64,000 nt of DNA. Source: Sialis fuliginosa (lineage: Eukaryota; Arthropoda; Insecta; Megaloptera; Sialidae). Below are positions 55,275 through 64,000 of this stretch, piece after piece. Location of the stretch: NCBI GenBank assembly GCA_961205875.1, contig OY540812.1, positions 35,473,098 through 35,537,097 on the forward strand, read 5' to 3'. The position numbers and the translations under genes are program-made. The first letter of the stretch is position 1. Every line of letters starts with the position of its first letter. The notes beneath the pieces were generated by a model. The model did not search any database, was not told the origin of the DNA, and saw only the letters and a list, made by a program, of their open reading frames with translations.

Positions 55275-55432
55275 AACAGACTATTATTGAGTTCGGATCC
55301 TCTTTTAAGCAGCACGAAGCAAACAAAAAAAGGATCAAACCAAGATCATTTTGCCCCGAAACAATCAAAATGTTACTACCGGCTGACCCGAATACCGAAT
55401 CCGATACTTCAGACATGGATCAAAATTTATAA
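55275..55432 (+). pseudogene. Continuation of the unknown transposon-associated protein
   Basis: Immediately after the hAT duplication the frame NRLLLSSDPLLSS continues the protein that ends at 54420. A frame change then leads to KPRSFCPETIKMLLPADPN and the acidic C-terminus SDTSDMDQNL followed by TAA. The exact resumption across the 8-bp duplication shows that the hAT inserted into a coding exon. Confidence 0.65.
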
Positions 55433-55697
55433 TGAAATGAATAAGTACGTAAACAAATCTTATAAAATATGTATGTGTTTTTGTTCCTAAAAATCGTAAT
55501 TAAAAATAAATTGTGATTATTTATTGAATTTGTTTTTTGTTTTTTTCATTTCTTATTTTCTCACTTTTTGGCGGGAAATACATGCTTATTTTACAATGGG
55601 CAATAATTTGCATTAAGATATATGATTTAAAGTCAAAATACACTATAAAATAATTTTGACCGCCTAAATCCGTTAAATCGACCTGCAAGGCTTAATA

Positions 55698-56575
55698 TCC
55701 TTAATATATATAAAGCTCAACGTCTCTCTGTCTGTCTGTCTGTCTGTCTGTCTGTCCGTTAGTTACCTTATCACTCGAGAACCACTTATCCGATTTACAT
55801 GTTTTTTTTTTAATTCATAGGTACGTTCTCTGGCCAGGTTATAGGCTATATTTTTTTACGCTAGGTAACATAACAACTAAGCAGTGACGATAATAGTAAA
55901 TCAAGTCGGAAAAAATTTTGCCGTCGGCGCGCTGTTTTGTAATACGCTGCCTAAACCGTTCAATATAGAACAAAATAATGTATTAAAGAATTGTGTAGAA
56001 TCAAAAGTTCTACAATAAAGTCAGCGACACGATATGTCTAACTTTTATATTTAAGCCACAATGACTGCTTTTATGTTACAAAGAAAACATAAAATATTTG
56101 GGTTCTGTTTACATGGACTTATGACCTGCAAAACATTAATCCTTATCAAAATAAATGATTTCATCGTCATAAGTACTTAATGTAGATATAATTTGCCATT
56201 TACAGCATCCAATTTGGTCGTATAGTTTAGAAAATATCGAAATATACATATTAGAACATATTATTCGCGCGATTGTGACCGTGCGCGGGGAGCAGCGAGG
56301 GAACATGCCAACACGCTGGGAAGAACAGGCCGGTATTCTATTGATTGTCAATTGTTTATTTTGTTTTCAATAATTAACTTTTAAATTTAAATAGAACAAA
56401 AATTATTTTTACTTTTTATTCTGATTCGTTTTTGTTAGGTAGGTAATTTAAGTGTTATTTGGTTTTTATTACATTAATAACTAATCGTGTTTGTAATTAA
56501 TTCAACTATATATTTTTTAAATCCTAAACAATAATTCCGTAGTCCACGCGAGCGAAGCCGCGTGGGCCCAGCTAG
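55698..56575 (+). mobile_element. Helitron, 878 bp
   Basis: Starts TCCTTAATATATATAAAGCT after A and ends GCCCAGCTAG before T, with the 3-prime hairpin CACGCGAGCGAAGCCGCGTG. It is the same family as 57251-58170 and 22371-22940. Its copy of the 98-codon cargo frame is interrupted by a TAA (near 56013). Confidence 0.92.
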
Positions 56576-56589
56576 TATGTATATAAAAT

Positions 56590-56810
56590 ACATCTGCCTA
56601 GTAAATGCACAGTGCTTCCTCGTTCCAAATTCTCCAAAGATAGTTAATTATTGAACAATTTAAATAAAAACTGACAAAGCGCTCAGATAAATTGCCTACC
56701 ATTGGTTAACCATTAAATTTTTATACAATTTTACTAAACAATTTAGTTCGAAATTTTTCTTAAGACACCTGATTATTTTTCGTATATTTTTTAATTTTTT
56801 GACAATTTCA
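56590..56810 (+). repeat. Segment duplicated at 21390-21580
   Basis: See 21390. The order of blocks is the same and the divergence is moderate. It lies between two Helitrons of one family. Confidence 0.7.
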
Positions 56811-57250
56811 TGACATTGAAAACGTCAAAATGAGATTAGAAATTGAGATAAATCTTTGAATTTTCAAATACAATTTAGTAAGATATGTTTTTTTTTCGAA
56901 AACATCACCGTTTTCGAGATATTTGAAAAATATTGTTTTCGCGAACTTTGACCCCACGTCATGAATCCTTGCAGTGGTCAAATCGATGAGGAACTTTCAC
57001 ACATTATTAAGAACCCTTATACTAAGATTTATGCAAAAATTACTATACTAGTTTTTTCCTTGTTGGATGTCTATTTTTCCTAATAATAAGAAGTTAAGTA
57101 CCTACTTATTTGTTGAAAATTATAATTGTACCTATATTATTTAAAATATCTTATAAAACTTCTTACAATATTATTGATTTAAAAATGATTAAAATTTTTT
57201 AAATCATCTAGTTCGCCTTGCTTAAAAATTTTATATTAACAACTGAAATA
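56811..57250. other. AT-rich spacer between two Helitrons
   Basis: No gene seen. Sequence such as TTTTCGAGATATTTGAAAAA with a GCGAACTTTGACCCCACGTC patch is probably repeat-derived. Confidence 0.4.
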
Positions 57251-57278
57251 TCCTTAATATATATAAAGCTCAACGTCT

Positions 57279-57279
57279 C

Positions 57280-57341
<62 letters not shown>
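57279..57341 (+). repeat. (TCTG)n microsatellite
   Basis: About 15 uninterrupted units lie inside the Helitron head. The sister copies at 55698 and 22940 have shorter tracts, so the repeat has expanded here. Confidence 0.9.
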
Positions 57342-57469
57342 CGTTAGTTACCTTATCACTCGAGAACCACTTATCCGATTTACGAGTTTTTTTTTTTAAT
57401 TCATAGGTACGTTCTCTGGCCAGGTTATAGGCTATATTTTTTTACGTTAGGTAACATAACAACAAAGCA

Positions 57470-57766
57470 GTGACGATAATAGTAAATCAAGTCGGAAAAA
57501 ATTTTGCCGTCGGCGCGCTGTTTTGTAATACGCTGCCTAAACCGTTCAATATAGAACAAAATAATGTAATAAAGAATTGTGTAGAATCAAAAGTTCTTCA
57601 ATTAAGTCCGCGACACCATATGTCTAACTTTTATATTTTAGCCACAATGACTGCTTTTATGTTACAAAGAAAACATAAAATATTTGGGTTTTGTTTACAT
57701 GGACTTATGACCTGCAAAACATTAATCCATATCGAAATAAATGATTTCATCGTCATAAGTACTTAA
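57470..57766 (+). CDS. Helitron cargo frame, 98 codons (intact copy)
   Basis: This is the frame seen at 22465-22761, with only three residue differences over 98 positions. It starts at GTG, and the preceding in-frame codons back to a stop contain no ATG. Blocks: TIIVNQVGKNFAVGALFCN, LPKPFNIEQNNVIKNCVES, FMLQRKHKIFGFCLHGL and CKTLIHIEINDFIVIST. I recognise no domain. The similar length in two genomic copies suggests young copies or constraint. It is truncated by a stop in the third. Confidence 0.4.
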   Translation: MTIIVNQVGKNFAVGALFCNTLPKPFNIEQNNVIKNCVESKVLQLSPRHHMSNFYILATMTAFMLQRKHKIFGFCLHGLMTCKTLIHIEINDFIVIST

Positions 57767-58355
57767 TGTAGATATAGTTTGCCATTTACAGCATCCAATT
57801 TGGTCGTATAGTTTAGAAAATATCTTAAAATATATTTATAAAGATAATATCTTAAATGTATGGTGTCGTGCCGCATCGAAGCAAGTACATCAGACTGGAT
57901 TCGCGTACGCTCGGTTGTTATTCGGAGTCCCTCGGCTGATCGTTTGTGTTTATTTTGTTTTCAATAATTAACATTTAAATTTAAACAGAACACAAATTAT
58001 TTGTACTTTTTTCTTCTGATTCGTTTTTGTTAGGTAATTTAGGTATTGATAAATTATTATTACAATAATAACTAATCGTGTTTGTACTTAATTAATTAAA
58101 CTATATTTTTCAAAAATCCTAAACAATAATTCCGTAGTCTACGCGAGCGAAGCCGCGTGGGCCCAGCTAGTTATTTTATAAAACAAAAAGCGTTCTGTTG
58201 AAAACACGTTGAAAAATTTTCTTAACACAATTTCTTCCCCTTTTGATGGATTTATGGAAGTGTAAACGAGAAAAAAAAGAGAAAGCATACATTTTTTTCA
58301 TAAAATAAGAGTTTTGGTTTTATATGTAATTGGTTTATTCACTTTCTTGTTTCAG

Positions 58356-58514
58356 AAAATCAGAAACAAAGTTGATAAAAACAAAGATTATTGGCGGGGC
58401 TTTAACAATAGAAAGGCCCCCCAAAAAAATTGGAGAGAATCTCACCATCGACCATCGACAAGTGGTCACCGGGGAGTACCTCGAGGTAGCTACCGGGGAT
58501 CACCTCAAAATTGA
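58356..58514 (+). CDS. Possible terminal exon encoding a basic RG/N-rich tail
   Basis: A strong acceptor (CACTTTCTTGTTTCAG, ending 58355) is followed by 52 codons: KIRNKVDKNKDYWRGFNNRK, then SHHRPSTSGHRGVPRGSYRG and a TGA. The Arg/Gly/Ser/Asn-rich tail resembles in style the last exon of the gene at 51553. No upstream exon was found, because a Helitron lies directly before. It could be a host gene's last exon cut off by transposons. Confidence 0.35.
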   Translation, partial: KIRNKVDKNKDYWRGFNNRKAPQKNWRESHHRPSTSGHRGVPRGSYRGSPQN

Positions 58515-58562
58515 TATACGTTTTTGAAATTTTTTTTTCGGCGTTTCATCTTCAAAAAAAGA

Positions 58563-58582
58563 TATTATCCTTAAGGATAATA
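58563..58582. other. 20-bp perfect palindrome
   Basis: TATTATCCTTAAGGATAATA lies just after the stop of the preceding exon-like frame. It would form a 10-bp stem. Its meaning is unknown. Confidence 0.6.
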
Positions 58583-58781
58583 AAATTTTCAACAAAAGAT
58601 TCTAGAAAACTAGAACGTTCAAGCTTTAAAAGTATTTTTTTTAAACTGTTCTACGACCATACTTAAAAACATTCCAAAAAATTAGTGATCCCTTAATTTT
58701 GGAGGCAAAATAGAAGAGGCACATTATAATTAAAAATATTTAATAATAATTATGATTCCTTACAAAGTGGAGAGGTTCCAG

Positions 58782-59498
58782 CAGGGCCGGCCGAACGACC
58801 AGGCGACCCAGGCGACAGCCTGGGGCGCTAATTTCGTGGGGGCGCCAATTATTTTAAACTTTTTTTCTATGTTCTGTTCTAGGGCGCTAAACTTAAGCTG
58901 TATATATTTTTTGAATAATAGTTTTGATTTTTTCTGCAAAATAATTCATTTTACTTAATAAAATGCTTAATATCAAAAATAAATTATTTATTAAATTTTT
59001 TTTACAAAACTTGAAAAGCACAGTGCCAAATCTGTGGGTAGCTTTGCGGATTCTTGTAACAATTCCGGTTAGTGTAGCTAGTGGTAAAAGAAGTTTAAGT
59101 AAATTAAAATTGATAAAAACTTATTTGTGATCGGCTATGATAAAAGATAGGTTGAATAATTTGGCTATTCTTTCAATTGAAAATAAAGTTGTAGCAAACC
59201 TCAATTTTGAGACAGCAATCGATAATTTTGCAGACATGAAAGCCAGGAAGAAATCTTTTATATAATTTTAGTTATATTATATATTATTTATCAATTATAT
59301 GTTATATTACATATATTATTATATTACACTAATGAATTAATAACAAGTGTATTTAATGGTATTTTTCATTTTTCTATACATTTTATTCATTTCGATAATT
59401 TTCTCACGCTTTTTTTTGTGCGGATAATTTTTAATGATCGGGGGGGGGGGTCAAAAAAAATCTCGCCTAGGGCGCCAGAATCGCAAAGGCCGGCTCTG
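58782..59498. mobile_element. hAT element, 717 bp, with transposase remnant
   Basis: CAGGGCCGGCCGAACGACCA at the left and CAGAGCCGGCC (minus strand) at the right are flanked by perfect 8-bp duplications GGTTCCAG (58774-58781 and 59499-59506). It retains the 3-prime coding end of a hAT transposase at 59017-59265. Confidence 0.92.
59017..59265 (+). pseudogene. hAT transposase C-terminal remnant
   Basis: Reads LRILVTIPVSVASGKRSLSK, LKLIKTYL, a stop, then MIKDRLNNLAILSIENKV and NFADMKARKKSF. This is the hAT dimerisation domain (VSVAS-x-RSxSKLKLIKxYL, RL-x-x-LAxLSIE), the same family as the large hAT at 35-45 kb but from a different copy. It is internally deleted and dead. Confidence 0.88.
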
Positions 59499-59629
59499 GG
59501 TTCCAGAGAAGAAAATCGTCTCGTTAATTCTTACGACCCAAAAAAATCACCCAATATATAGGTACACTTATCAGTCGTGGCTCATCGTTGAATCGATTGA
59601 TACACGCGACTGTGTATATACCTACTCAG

Positions 59630-59777
59630 ATTTGCGAAGATTCTCCAGTCTCATGGAGTTATTACAAATGCAGATCGAGAAAAGGTAGAGCTCACAATCG
59701 TCAAGGTAGAGCAATTACATCATTTTCAAGAGGAAATTAAATTGTTAGAAAAAATTAAAGTATTAGAAAATCAATAG
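59630..59777 (+). CDS. Possible terminal exon encoding a coiled coil
   Basis: A plausible acceptor (TATACCTACTCAG) is followed by a frame reading FAKILQSHGVITNADREK, then VELTIVKVEQLHHF and QEEIKLLEKIKVLENQ, then TAG. The heptad-like Leu/Ile/Val spacing suggests a short coiled coil. No upstream exon can be assigned, and the hAT at 58782 may have disrupted it. AT-rich coding could also arise by chance. Confidence 0.3.
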
Positions 59778-60244
59778 CTCAAAAAATTATTTATAGATAT
59801 TTTAACTCTGTTTAATTCATTTTATTCATATACATTAATAACAATAAGAAATATAAGTTTTCCATTCATTCTACTCAATTTCAAAAAACGTACCACTTTG
59901 TTAGAGATAAAAAGATTCCATTCCAAAAAAATAAAAAAAAACAGCCTGTTGGCGCCACTGTATATTGATAGTGACGCGTTATATTTTTTTTCGTTTGAAC
60001 ATGTTAGGGTGGTTCTATGATTCTACATGTTTCACATGCATTCACATTCTATAACACGAAGTGAATAGATTTCTATCTACCTTTGTGTTTTTTTTTGAAT
60101 CCGGCTTTAAGCGTTAATTTTAACCTTAAGTTTTTTTAATAGGCCGTAATATAAATATATTTGTGTTATACATATATGAAACAGAGTGATTTCTTGCATT
60201 ATTAGTGGTTATACATTTTTGTTGTGCTATAGTGCATATTTTGA
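59778..60244. other. AT-rich spacer
   Basis: No supported feature. Confidence 0.4.
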
Positions 60245-60538
60245 GTGTGTGCGTTCATGGTCATTGTGAAGTTCGGTGTGCGAGGAAATCTGGAGGAAAT
60301 TAGGACCTGCTCCACAGATTGGCGATTGCCATTTCCACGGCAAAGGTATCCTTTGAAACCTCCTCCTAAAACCTATACGCTGTTGGAGAGAACGCTGCAA
60401 TCGGGATCTAAAGGTAGGGACTGGTTTTCTCTTAAGTATAGATCGATCGATCCATCGCGATCCGGGAGTACAGTTTCACACCCATTTTGGGCATATATAC
60501 GTAAAATAAATATTTGGGAAGTGTTAACGGGTTTCTAA
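60245..60538 (+). CDS. Unassigned open frame, 97 codons
   Basis: The composition is richer in GC than the flanks (60245-60480), with blocks RQRYPLKPPPKTYTLLERTL and KYRSIDPSRSGSTVSHPFW. GGTATCC and GGTAGGG in the middle could be splice donors, so the true exon may be shorter. I do not recognise it and have no partner exon. Confidence 0.2.
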   Translation: MCAFMVIVKFGVRGNLEEIRTCSTDWRLPFPRQRYPLKPPPKTYTLLERTLQSGSKGRDWFSLKYRSIDPSRSGSTVSHPFWAYIRKINIWEVLTGF

Positions 60539-60772
60539 AATTGTGAACCAGCGTAAATCGCGGAAGCCCGTACAAAGCCAAGCTACTGTATTTTTTACAA
60601 CAAAAGGGTAAAGCCAAAATACATGTACATCATATACTTGTTAGAATTTCAGATTTGAAAATGTTAATTGTAGTAACGGTTCATGGGAGTGGCTTATGTT
60701 TGAACTGACAATGAGCAAGTAGTAAACAGTCTGCATAAGATAGCATAAGAAGTAAGTTCGCTGTTGTTGATG
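60539..60772. other. Spacer
   Basis: No feature. Bases 60765-60772 are the target duplication of the next hAT MITE. Confidence 0.4.
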
Positions 60773-61085
60773 CAGTGGCGTAGATAGGGGGGTGATTGAG
60801 ATGATCCCCCCATGAGTTTATTTAGAGAAAATTCAAAGATATTAGTAGTAGAAGTAATGGGAAAAATTTGGTAAATTAAGAGCAAAAAAAAAGGTCTTCA
60901 GTTATTTTGTAATTTTGAATTACCTTTTTTTTAGTAATAAGAAGTATACTAAATACAGATTGTATGATAAAAAAAAGGTCATTCGATTTTAAATTACATT
61001 AATCATTTTTTTCGCATATTTTAGAGGCCCCTCAGTCGCCACTTGTCATATCGCCCCCCATCGTAAAAAGCTATCTACGCCACTG
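60773..61085. mobile_element. hAT MITE, 313 bp
   Basis: CAGTGGCGTAGATAGGGGGG at the left and CAGTGGCGTAGATAGC (minus strand) at the right are flanked by perfect 8-bp duplications TGTTGATG (60765-60772 and 61086-61093). It is non-coding. Confidence 0.93.
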
Positions 61086-61093
61086 TGTTGATG

Positions 61094-61495
61094 TGGATAA
61101 TAAAGTGTATAATAGAGTAATTAATACAGTTTATAATAACTAATTCTAAAAATACTGACGTCAAGATTCCAATGGGTGCACGAGTTACCCAATTAACATT
61201 TTCAATAATGAATAATTTAACTACTAGTACATTAGAGGATTATTTCCAAAAATAAAGTTAAAATACAGAAACACCATTTCAAATCAATGTAATGTAATAT
61301 CTACATATATATTTCATTTATTTAATATTTTAAGGTTTTTGTCTATTTATGTTCATATTTCATAACTTGTCAAATAGTAAGTTTTGATTTTTTATAGTCA
61401 TTTGACATTATAAACAACCTTGCGCCGTACCTAAACAATTTAATTTAATTTTTTACATAGCTTATTGTAAATGTGGATCAACTGTTAACTGCAAA
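61094..61495. other. AT-rich spacer
   Basis: No supported feature. Confidence 0.4.
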
Positions 61496-62090
61496 ATGGA
61501 AAAATTACAAAATAGTAACATCAATTGTATATTTCAATATAATCCTGGTTCTGGAGTATGCGGTAAACGGTATCTACGAGGTTCAACAAAATTTCAAGTA
61601 GTTCAAAATCTTACTAATATACCCGTAGATATATACAGAGCAAACCTAGCAAATGAATTAATGAGAGAAGGCGACTCTGAAGCACCCCATCTATACAGTA
61701 GTGCAGTTTTGCATACTGCGAAATCGCAATATAAATCAACAACATATCTTGATAGCGATCCTGCAGAAGCAATCACGTTTACTAAATATATATTTAAATT
61801 GCATTCATGACATAGGAAAATCGCCATTTTTTGTCCACTTTTGGATTAATACGCAAATACAGTCGTGGAATAAAATCCATTCAATGTATGGAGGTAGTAT
61901 CTGTATAGATTCTACAAGGGCGAAAGTTCAAAAAATACAAAATAAATATACATAGTTTTAAAAGACCAATATTTTTATATTTAATAGTAGTGAATTACCC
62001 TGAAGGACAGTTCTCCGTAGCACAGATGCTATCCGAAAGGCACAGAACAGAAGAAATAAGAGGTTTTTTTTAAACAAGTGGACTATGTCA
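61496..62090 (+). pseudogene. Decayed protein of transposase-like type
   Basis: The first frame (61496-61810) reads GKRYLRGSTKFQVVQNLTN, VDIYRANLANELMREGDSE and STTYLDSDPAEAITFTKYI. After a shift it goes on with HDIGKSPFFVHFWINTQIQS, KIHSMYGGSICIDSTRAKVQ, a stop, and then YPEGQFSVAQMLSERHRTE. The S-I-C-I-D-S-T block after an aromatic FFVHFW stretch resembles the first-Asp region of DDE transposases in insect Mutator-like families, and the later E-G-Q-F-S-V-x-Q-M-L-S-E block fits the same order. The assignment is from memory of family pattern. Frameshifts and stops show it is dead. Confidence 0.45.
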
Positions 62091-62351
62091 GGAGCATAGA
62101 AGAGCTACATATTCCAATATTAAATTAACATATCAAGTTCAACGTCATTTCGTTTGGTACAAGGTGGTGTAAGAAGAAGAAGATACGTCAAACGTGTAAC
62201 TTTAGTGCACAGCAGCGTACAAAGAAGAAAATACATTTAACCAGTGTATCTGCACCAAGTAATCGAGTGTTTCAACAGTATCTCTACACAAGTTAGCTGT
62301 ACTTTACTCAATTACGTAAAAACTTAATGTATGTAACGAAGCTAAGACTAA
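62091..62351. other. Spacer before the right-hand LINE
   Basis: Contains degenerate coding-like sequence (GAAGAAGAAGATACGTCAAA) that may belong to the preceding relic. No clear feature. Confidence 0.35.
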
Positions 62352-62630
62352 TTATTTTGAAAATCTAATAAATGAAGTAAATAACAAATCTAAAAAAATG
62401 TGGCAAGTCATAAATCAACACAGTGATAGACGTAATAGCAATAATGATTTTATCAATCACATAAACGTTAATAACGAATTAATATCAAACCCTAATTTAA
62501 TCGCCGATCACTTTAATTTATTTTTTACTAACATCAACAAGGTAAATCATTCAGGCAGTCTATTTTTACTTCCCACCGATGAGTATGAGGTTATTACTAT
62601 AACCACAAAGATAAAAAATAATAATAGTTC

Positions 62631-62757
62631 GAGAAGAGCCCTGAAGATGTCCACTGCAATGTGTGACGAAACGTTGGCCGATAACACAACCAAACCGACG
62701 CGGCCTACATCCAGAAGCCAAGATCCATATCAAGATCACCGCGGAAGCCTCAAGACT
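62631..62757 (+). mobile_element. Short retroposon-like insertion, 12-bp target duplication
   Basis: Flanked by TAATAATAGTTC (62619-62630 and 62758-62769). It starts GAGAAGAGCCCTGAAGATG and contains GACGAAACGTTGGCCGATAA and CAAGATCACCGCGGAAGCC, with no poly-A tail. It shares its right 90 bp with the insertion at 27538-27681. The CTGAAGA...GAAAC pattern resembles a hammerhead core, but no stem III could be drawn. Confidence 0.8.
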
Positions 62758-63199
62758 TAATAATAGTTCAGGTTGAAAGCATGTCCCTGTAGGCATAGTC
62801 AAACACTTTGCACCTTATTTAGCCAAACCTTTAACCCACATAATCAATAACTGTTTTTCAAATGGCAAATTTCCTAACCAACTCAAACTAGCTGAGGTCA
62901 AACCCATCTTTAATAAAAAGGGAGACAAATACGAAATCTCCAATTACAGACGAATTTCCTTACTACCAACATTCGCCAAGATATTCGAAAAAATCATACA
63001 TAATCGCATCACCAAGTATACTGATATATCGAAACACCAATATGGTTTCAAAAAAAAAAAACGGTTCCATTAACCTAGCTCTTTTCAATTTTATCAATGA
63101 AATTAAGAAAAATGAGCACTCAAAAAAACTAACAGTATCAATATATTTCGATATGTCTAAGGCTTTTGACAGCGTTCACGGGGAACTTTTACATCTTAA

Positions 63200-63896
63200 G
63201 GGGGCAGACCCAGTTAGAATTTTGAAAAAATCCATTTTTTTACATTTTCTCAAAATAGAATATTTCAAAAGTATTCTCTGAAAATTTCCTGTCCATAGAC
63301 GATTCAGTATAAGTTCCAAAATAAATTTTTTATCTGCATGCAATTCGTACTCAAAACTTTAAACGCGTTTTTTCGAAACCATGTTTTCGAAGTCGGTGAT
63401 CACTGTAACTTGAAAACGGCTTTGCCGATTGGTTTGAAATTTTTCTCACTTATTCTATACATAATTGTCCTCCGGATGAACGAAGGATATTTTTGGACGA
63501 TTATTTTTTTTTTTATAGCCGAAATTCGAGTGAAATTTTAGTCGAATAAAGAACTTTGACTTTCAATATCTGCCATTTTGTGAAAATTCAAAATTTTTCA
63601 AATCCCTTCGTTCATCCGGAGCATTATGTCATTAGCTAATGGTCCTTTATGTTTTTTTTTTATTTCAGATGATCTAGTGACGAGCAGCAGTGATCACGAC
63701 AAAACACTTTTTTTGGACCCCTCCCTTTGCTGTATCCCACTTATTTTTTAATATTTTGCCATAAAAAAATTACAATGTTTTCTGTAAATACATATCTTTC
63801 ATGTGGAAAAACATTTGTTATTAATTATTTTAATGCGTAGCCAAAAAAAATCCTAAAAAAGAGCTTTTTTTGGAGGTCCCAACTGGGTCTGCCCCC
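63200..63896. mobile_element. TTAA-duplicating MITE (Kolobok-like), 697 bp
   Basis: TTAA is duplicated (63196-63199 and 63897-63900). Termini GGGGGCAGACCCAGTTAG and (minus strand) GGGGGCAGACCCAGTTGG are inverted repeats beginning GGG, as in the element at 2347-3244. An internal inverted pair (CCGGATGAACGAAGG near 63472 and CCTTCGTTCATCCGG near 63605) adds secondary structure. Removing it with one TTAA rejoins the LINE RT frame. Confidence 0.9.
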
Positions 63897-64000
63897 TTAA
63901 ACTACAAGCCTATGGTATCAGAAGAGTTTCCCTTAATCTCATTGATTGCTACCTAAATAACAGATACCAATATATCAAAATTAACACACAAGACAACGAC

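Larger units (their letters stand above)
57251..58170 (+). mobile_element. Helitron, 920 bp, with intact cargo frame
   Basis: Starts TCCTTAATATATATAAAGCT after A and ends GCCCAGCTAG before T. The 3-prime hairpin is ACGCGAGCGAAGCCGCGTGG. It has a long TCTG/GTCT microsatellite (about 57279-57341) near its start. Between the cargo frame and the 3-prime end it differs from its sister (GC-rich 57870-57940), so the 3-prime parts have been exchanged or replaced. Confidence 0.93.
62352..64000 (+). pseudogene. Jockey-type LINE ORF2 fragment, runs off the window
   Basis: Reads KKMWQVINQHSDRRNSN, LIADHFNLFFTNI, then after an insertion HFAPYLAKPLTHIINNCFSN, VKPIFNKKGDKYEISNYRRI, SLLPTFAKIFEKIIHNRI, HQYGFKKKK and VSIYFDMSKAFDSVHGELLH (first catalytic Asp), then after a second insertion CYLNNRYQYIKI. 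These are finger and palm blocks of a jockey-like RT, close to the relic at 27-28 kb. Interruptions are the short retroposon at 62631-62757 and the TTAA element at 63200-63896. The active-site YxDD would lie beyond 64000. Confidence 0.88.

Noticed and set aside
1..64000. tRNA, rRNA or snRNA genes
   Set aside because: I looked for box A/box B-like and clover-leaf patterns by eye and found none that I could support. A tRNAscan or Rfam search would decide.

Overview
The window is AT-rich, intron-bearing eukaryotic DNA from an arthropod, almost certainly an insect. The evidence is an insect errantivirus (gypsy/17.6 type), Lep1-type Helitrons, mariner, pogo, P-element, Harbinger, Kolobok-like and hAT relics, and jockey, RNase-H-bearing and R2-type LINEs. 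A hemipteran such as an aphid relative is plausible, but the species cannot be fixed from the sequence. There is no bacterial gene organisation. No conserved housekeeping gene is recognisable. This looks like an accessory, repeat-dominated tract in which transposons have inserted into each other.

Layout. 1-8.6 kb: stacked DNA transposons, including a three-deep nest (hAT, then a TIR element, then a TTAA element), a Helitron, a Harbinger remnant and a THAP-domain exon. 9.1-16.4 kb: a complete minus-strand errantivirus with identical 348-bp LTRs, CATG target duplications, a tRNA-Ser primer site, a polypurine tract, intact gag and pol, and a short env frame. 16.4-26.8 kb: MITEs (foldback, Harbinger, pogo), a broken mariner and Helitrons. 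27-28 kb: a LINE reverse-transcriptase relic carrying a hairpin short element. 28.1-33 kb: a decayed autonomous Helitron (Rep plus PIF1-like helicase) split by a hAT MITE. 33.5-34.9 kb: gypsy-like LTR and gag remnants.

35.3-45.5 kb: one 10.2-kb composite hAT with perfect 8-bp target duplications. It contains a decayed ZMYM/KIAA1586-type transposase and a nearly full-length LINE with its own target duplication. 46-49.1 kb: a pogo relic, then a P-element-like transposase relic interrupted by a GC-rich R2-type endonuclease fragment and a TA MITE. 50.7-52.4 kb: a 224-bp-arm foldback element, followed by the best candidate cellular gene, a four-exon gene with tiny symmetric exons. 53-64 kb: LINE relics, an unidentified transposon-associated gene family split by a hAT element, two Helitrons with a shared 98-codon cargo frame, further hAT MITEs, and a LINE running off the right edge with two nested insertions.

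How the parts work together. Only the errantivirus looks capable of acting as a unit: Gag, -1 frameshift to Pol, and possibly a spliced Env. Nearly everything else is a decayed or non-autonomous element, and target-site duplications let the order of insertions be read. The most unusual items are the micro-exon gene at 51553-52303, the Helitron cargo frame, the inverted-duplicated short element, and a frame fusing P-element and R2-type sequence.
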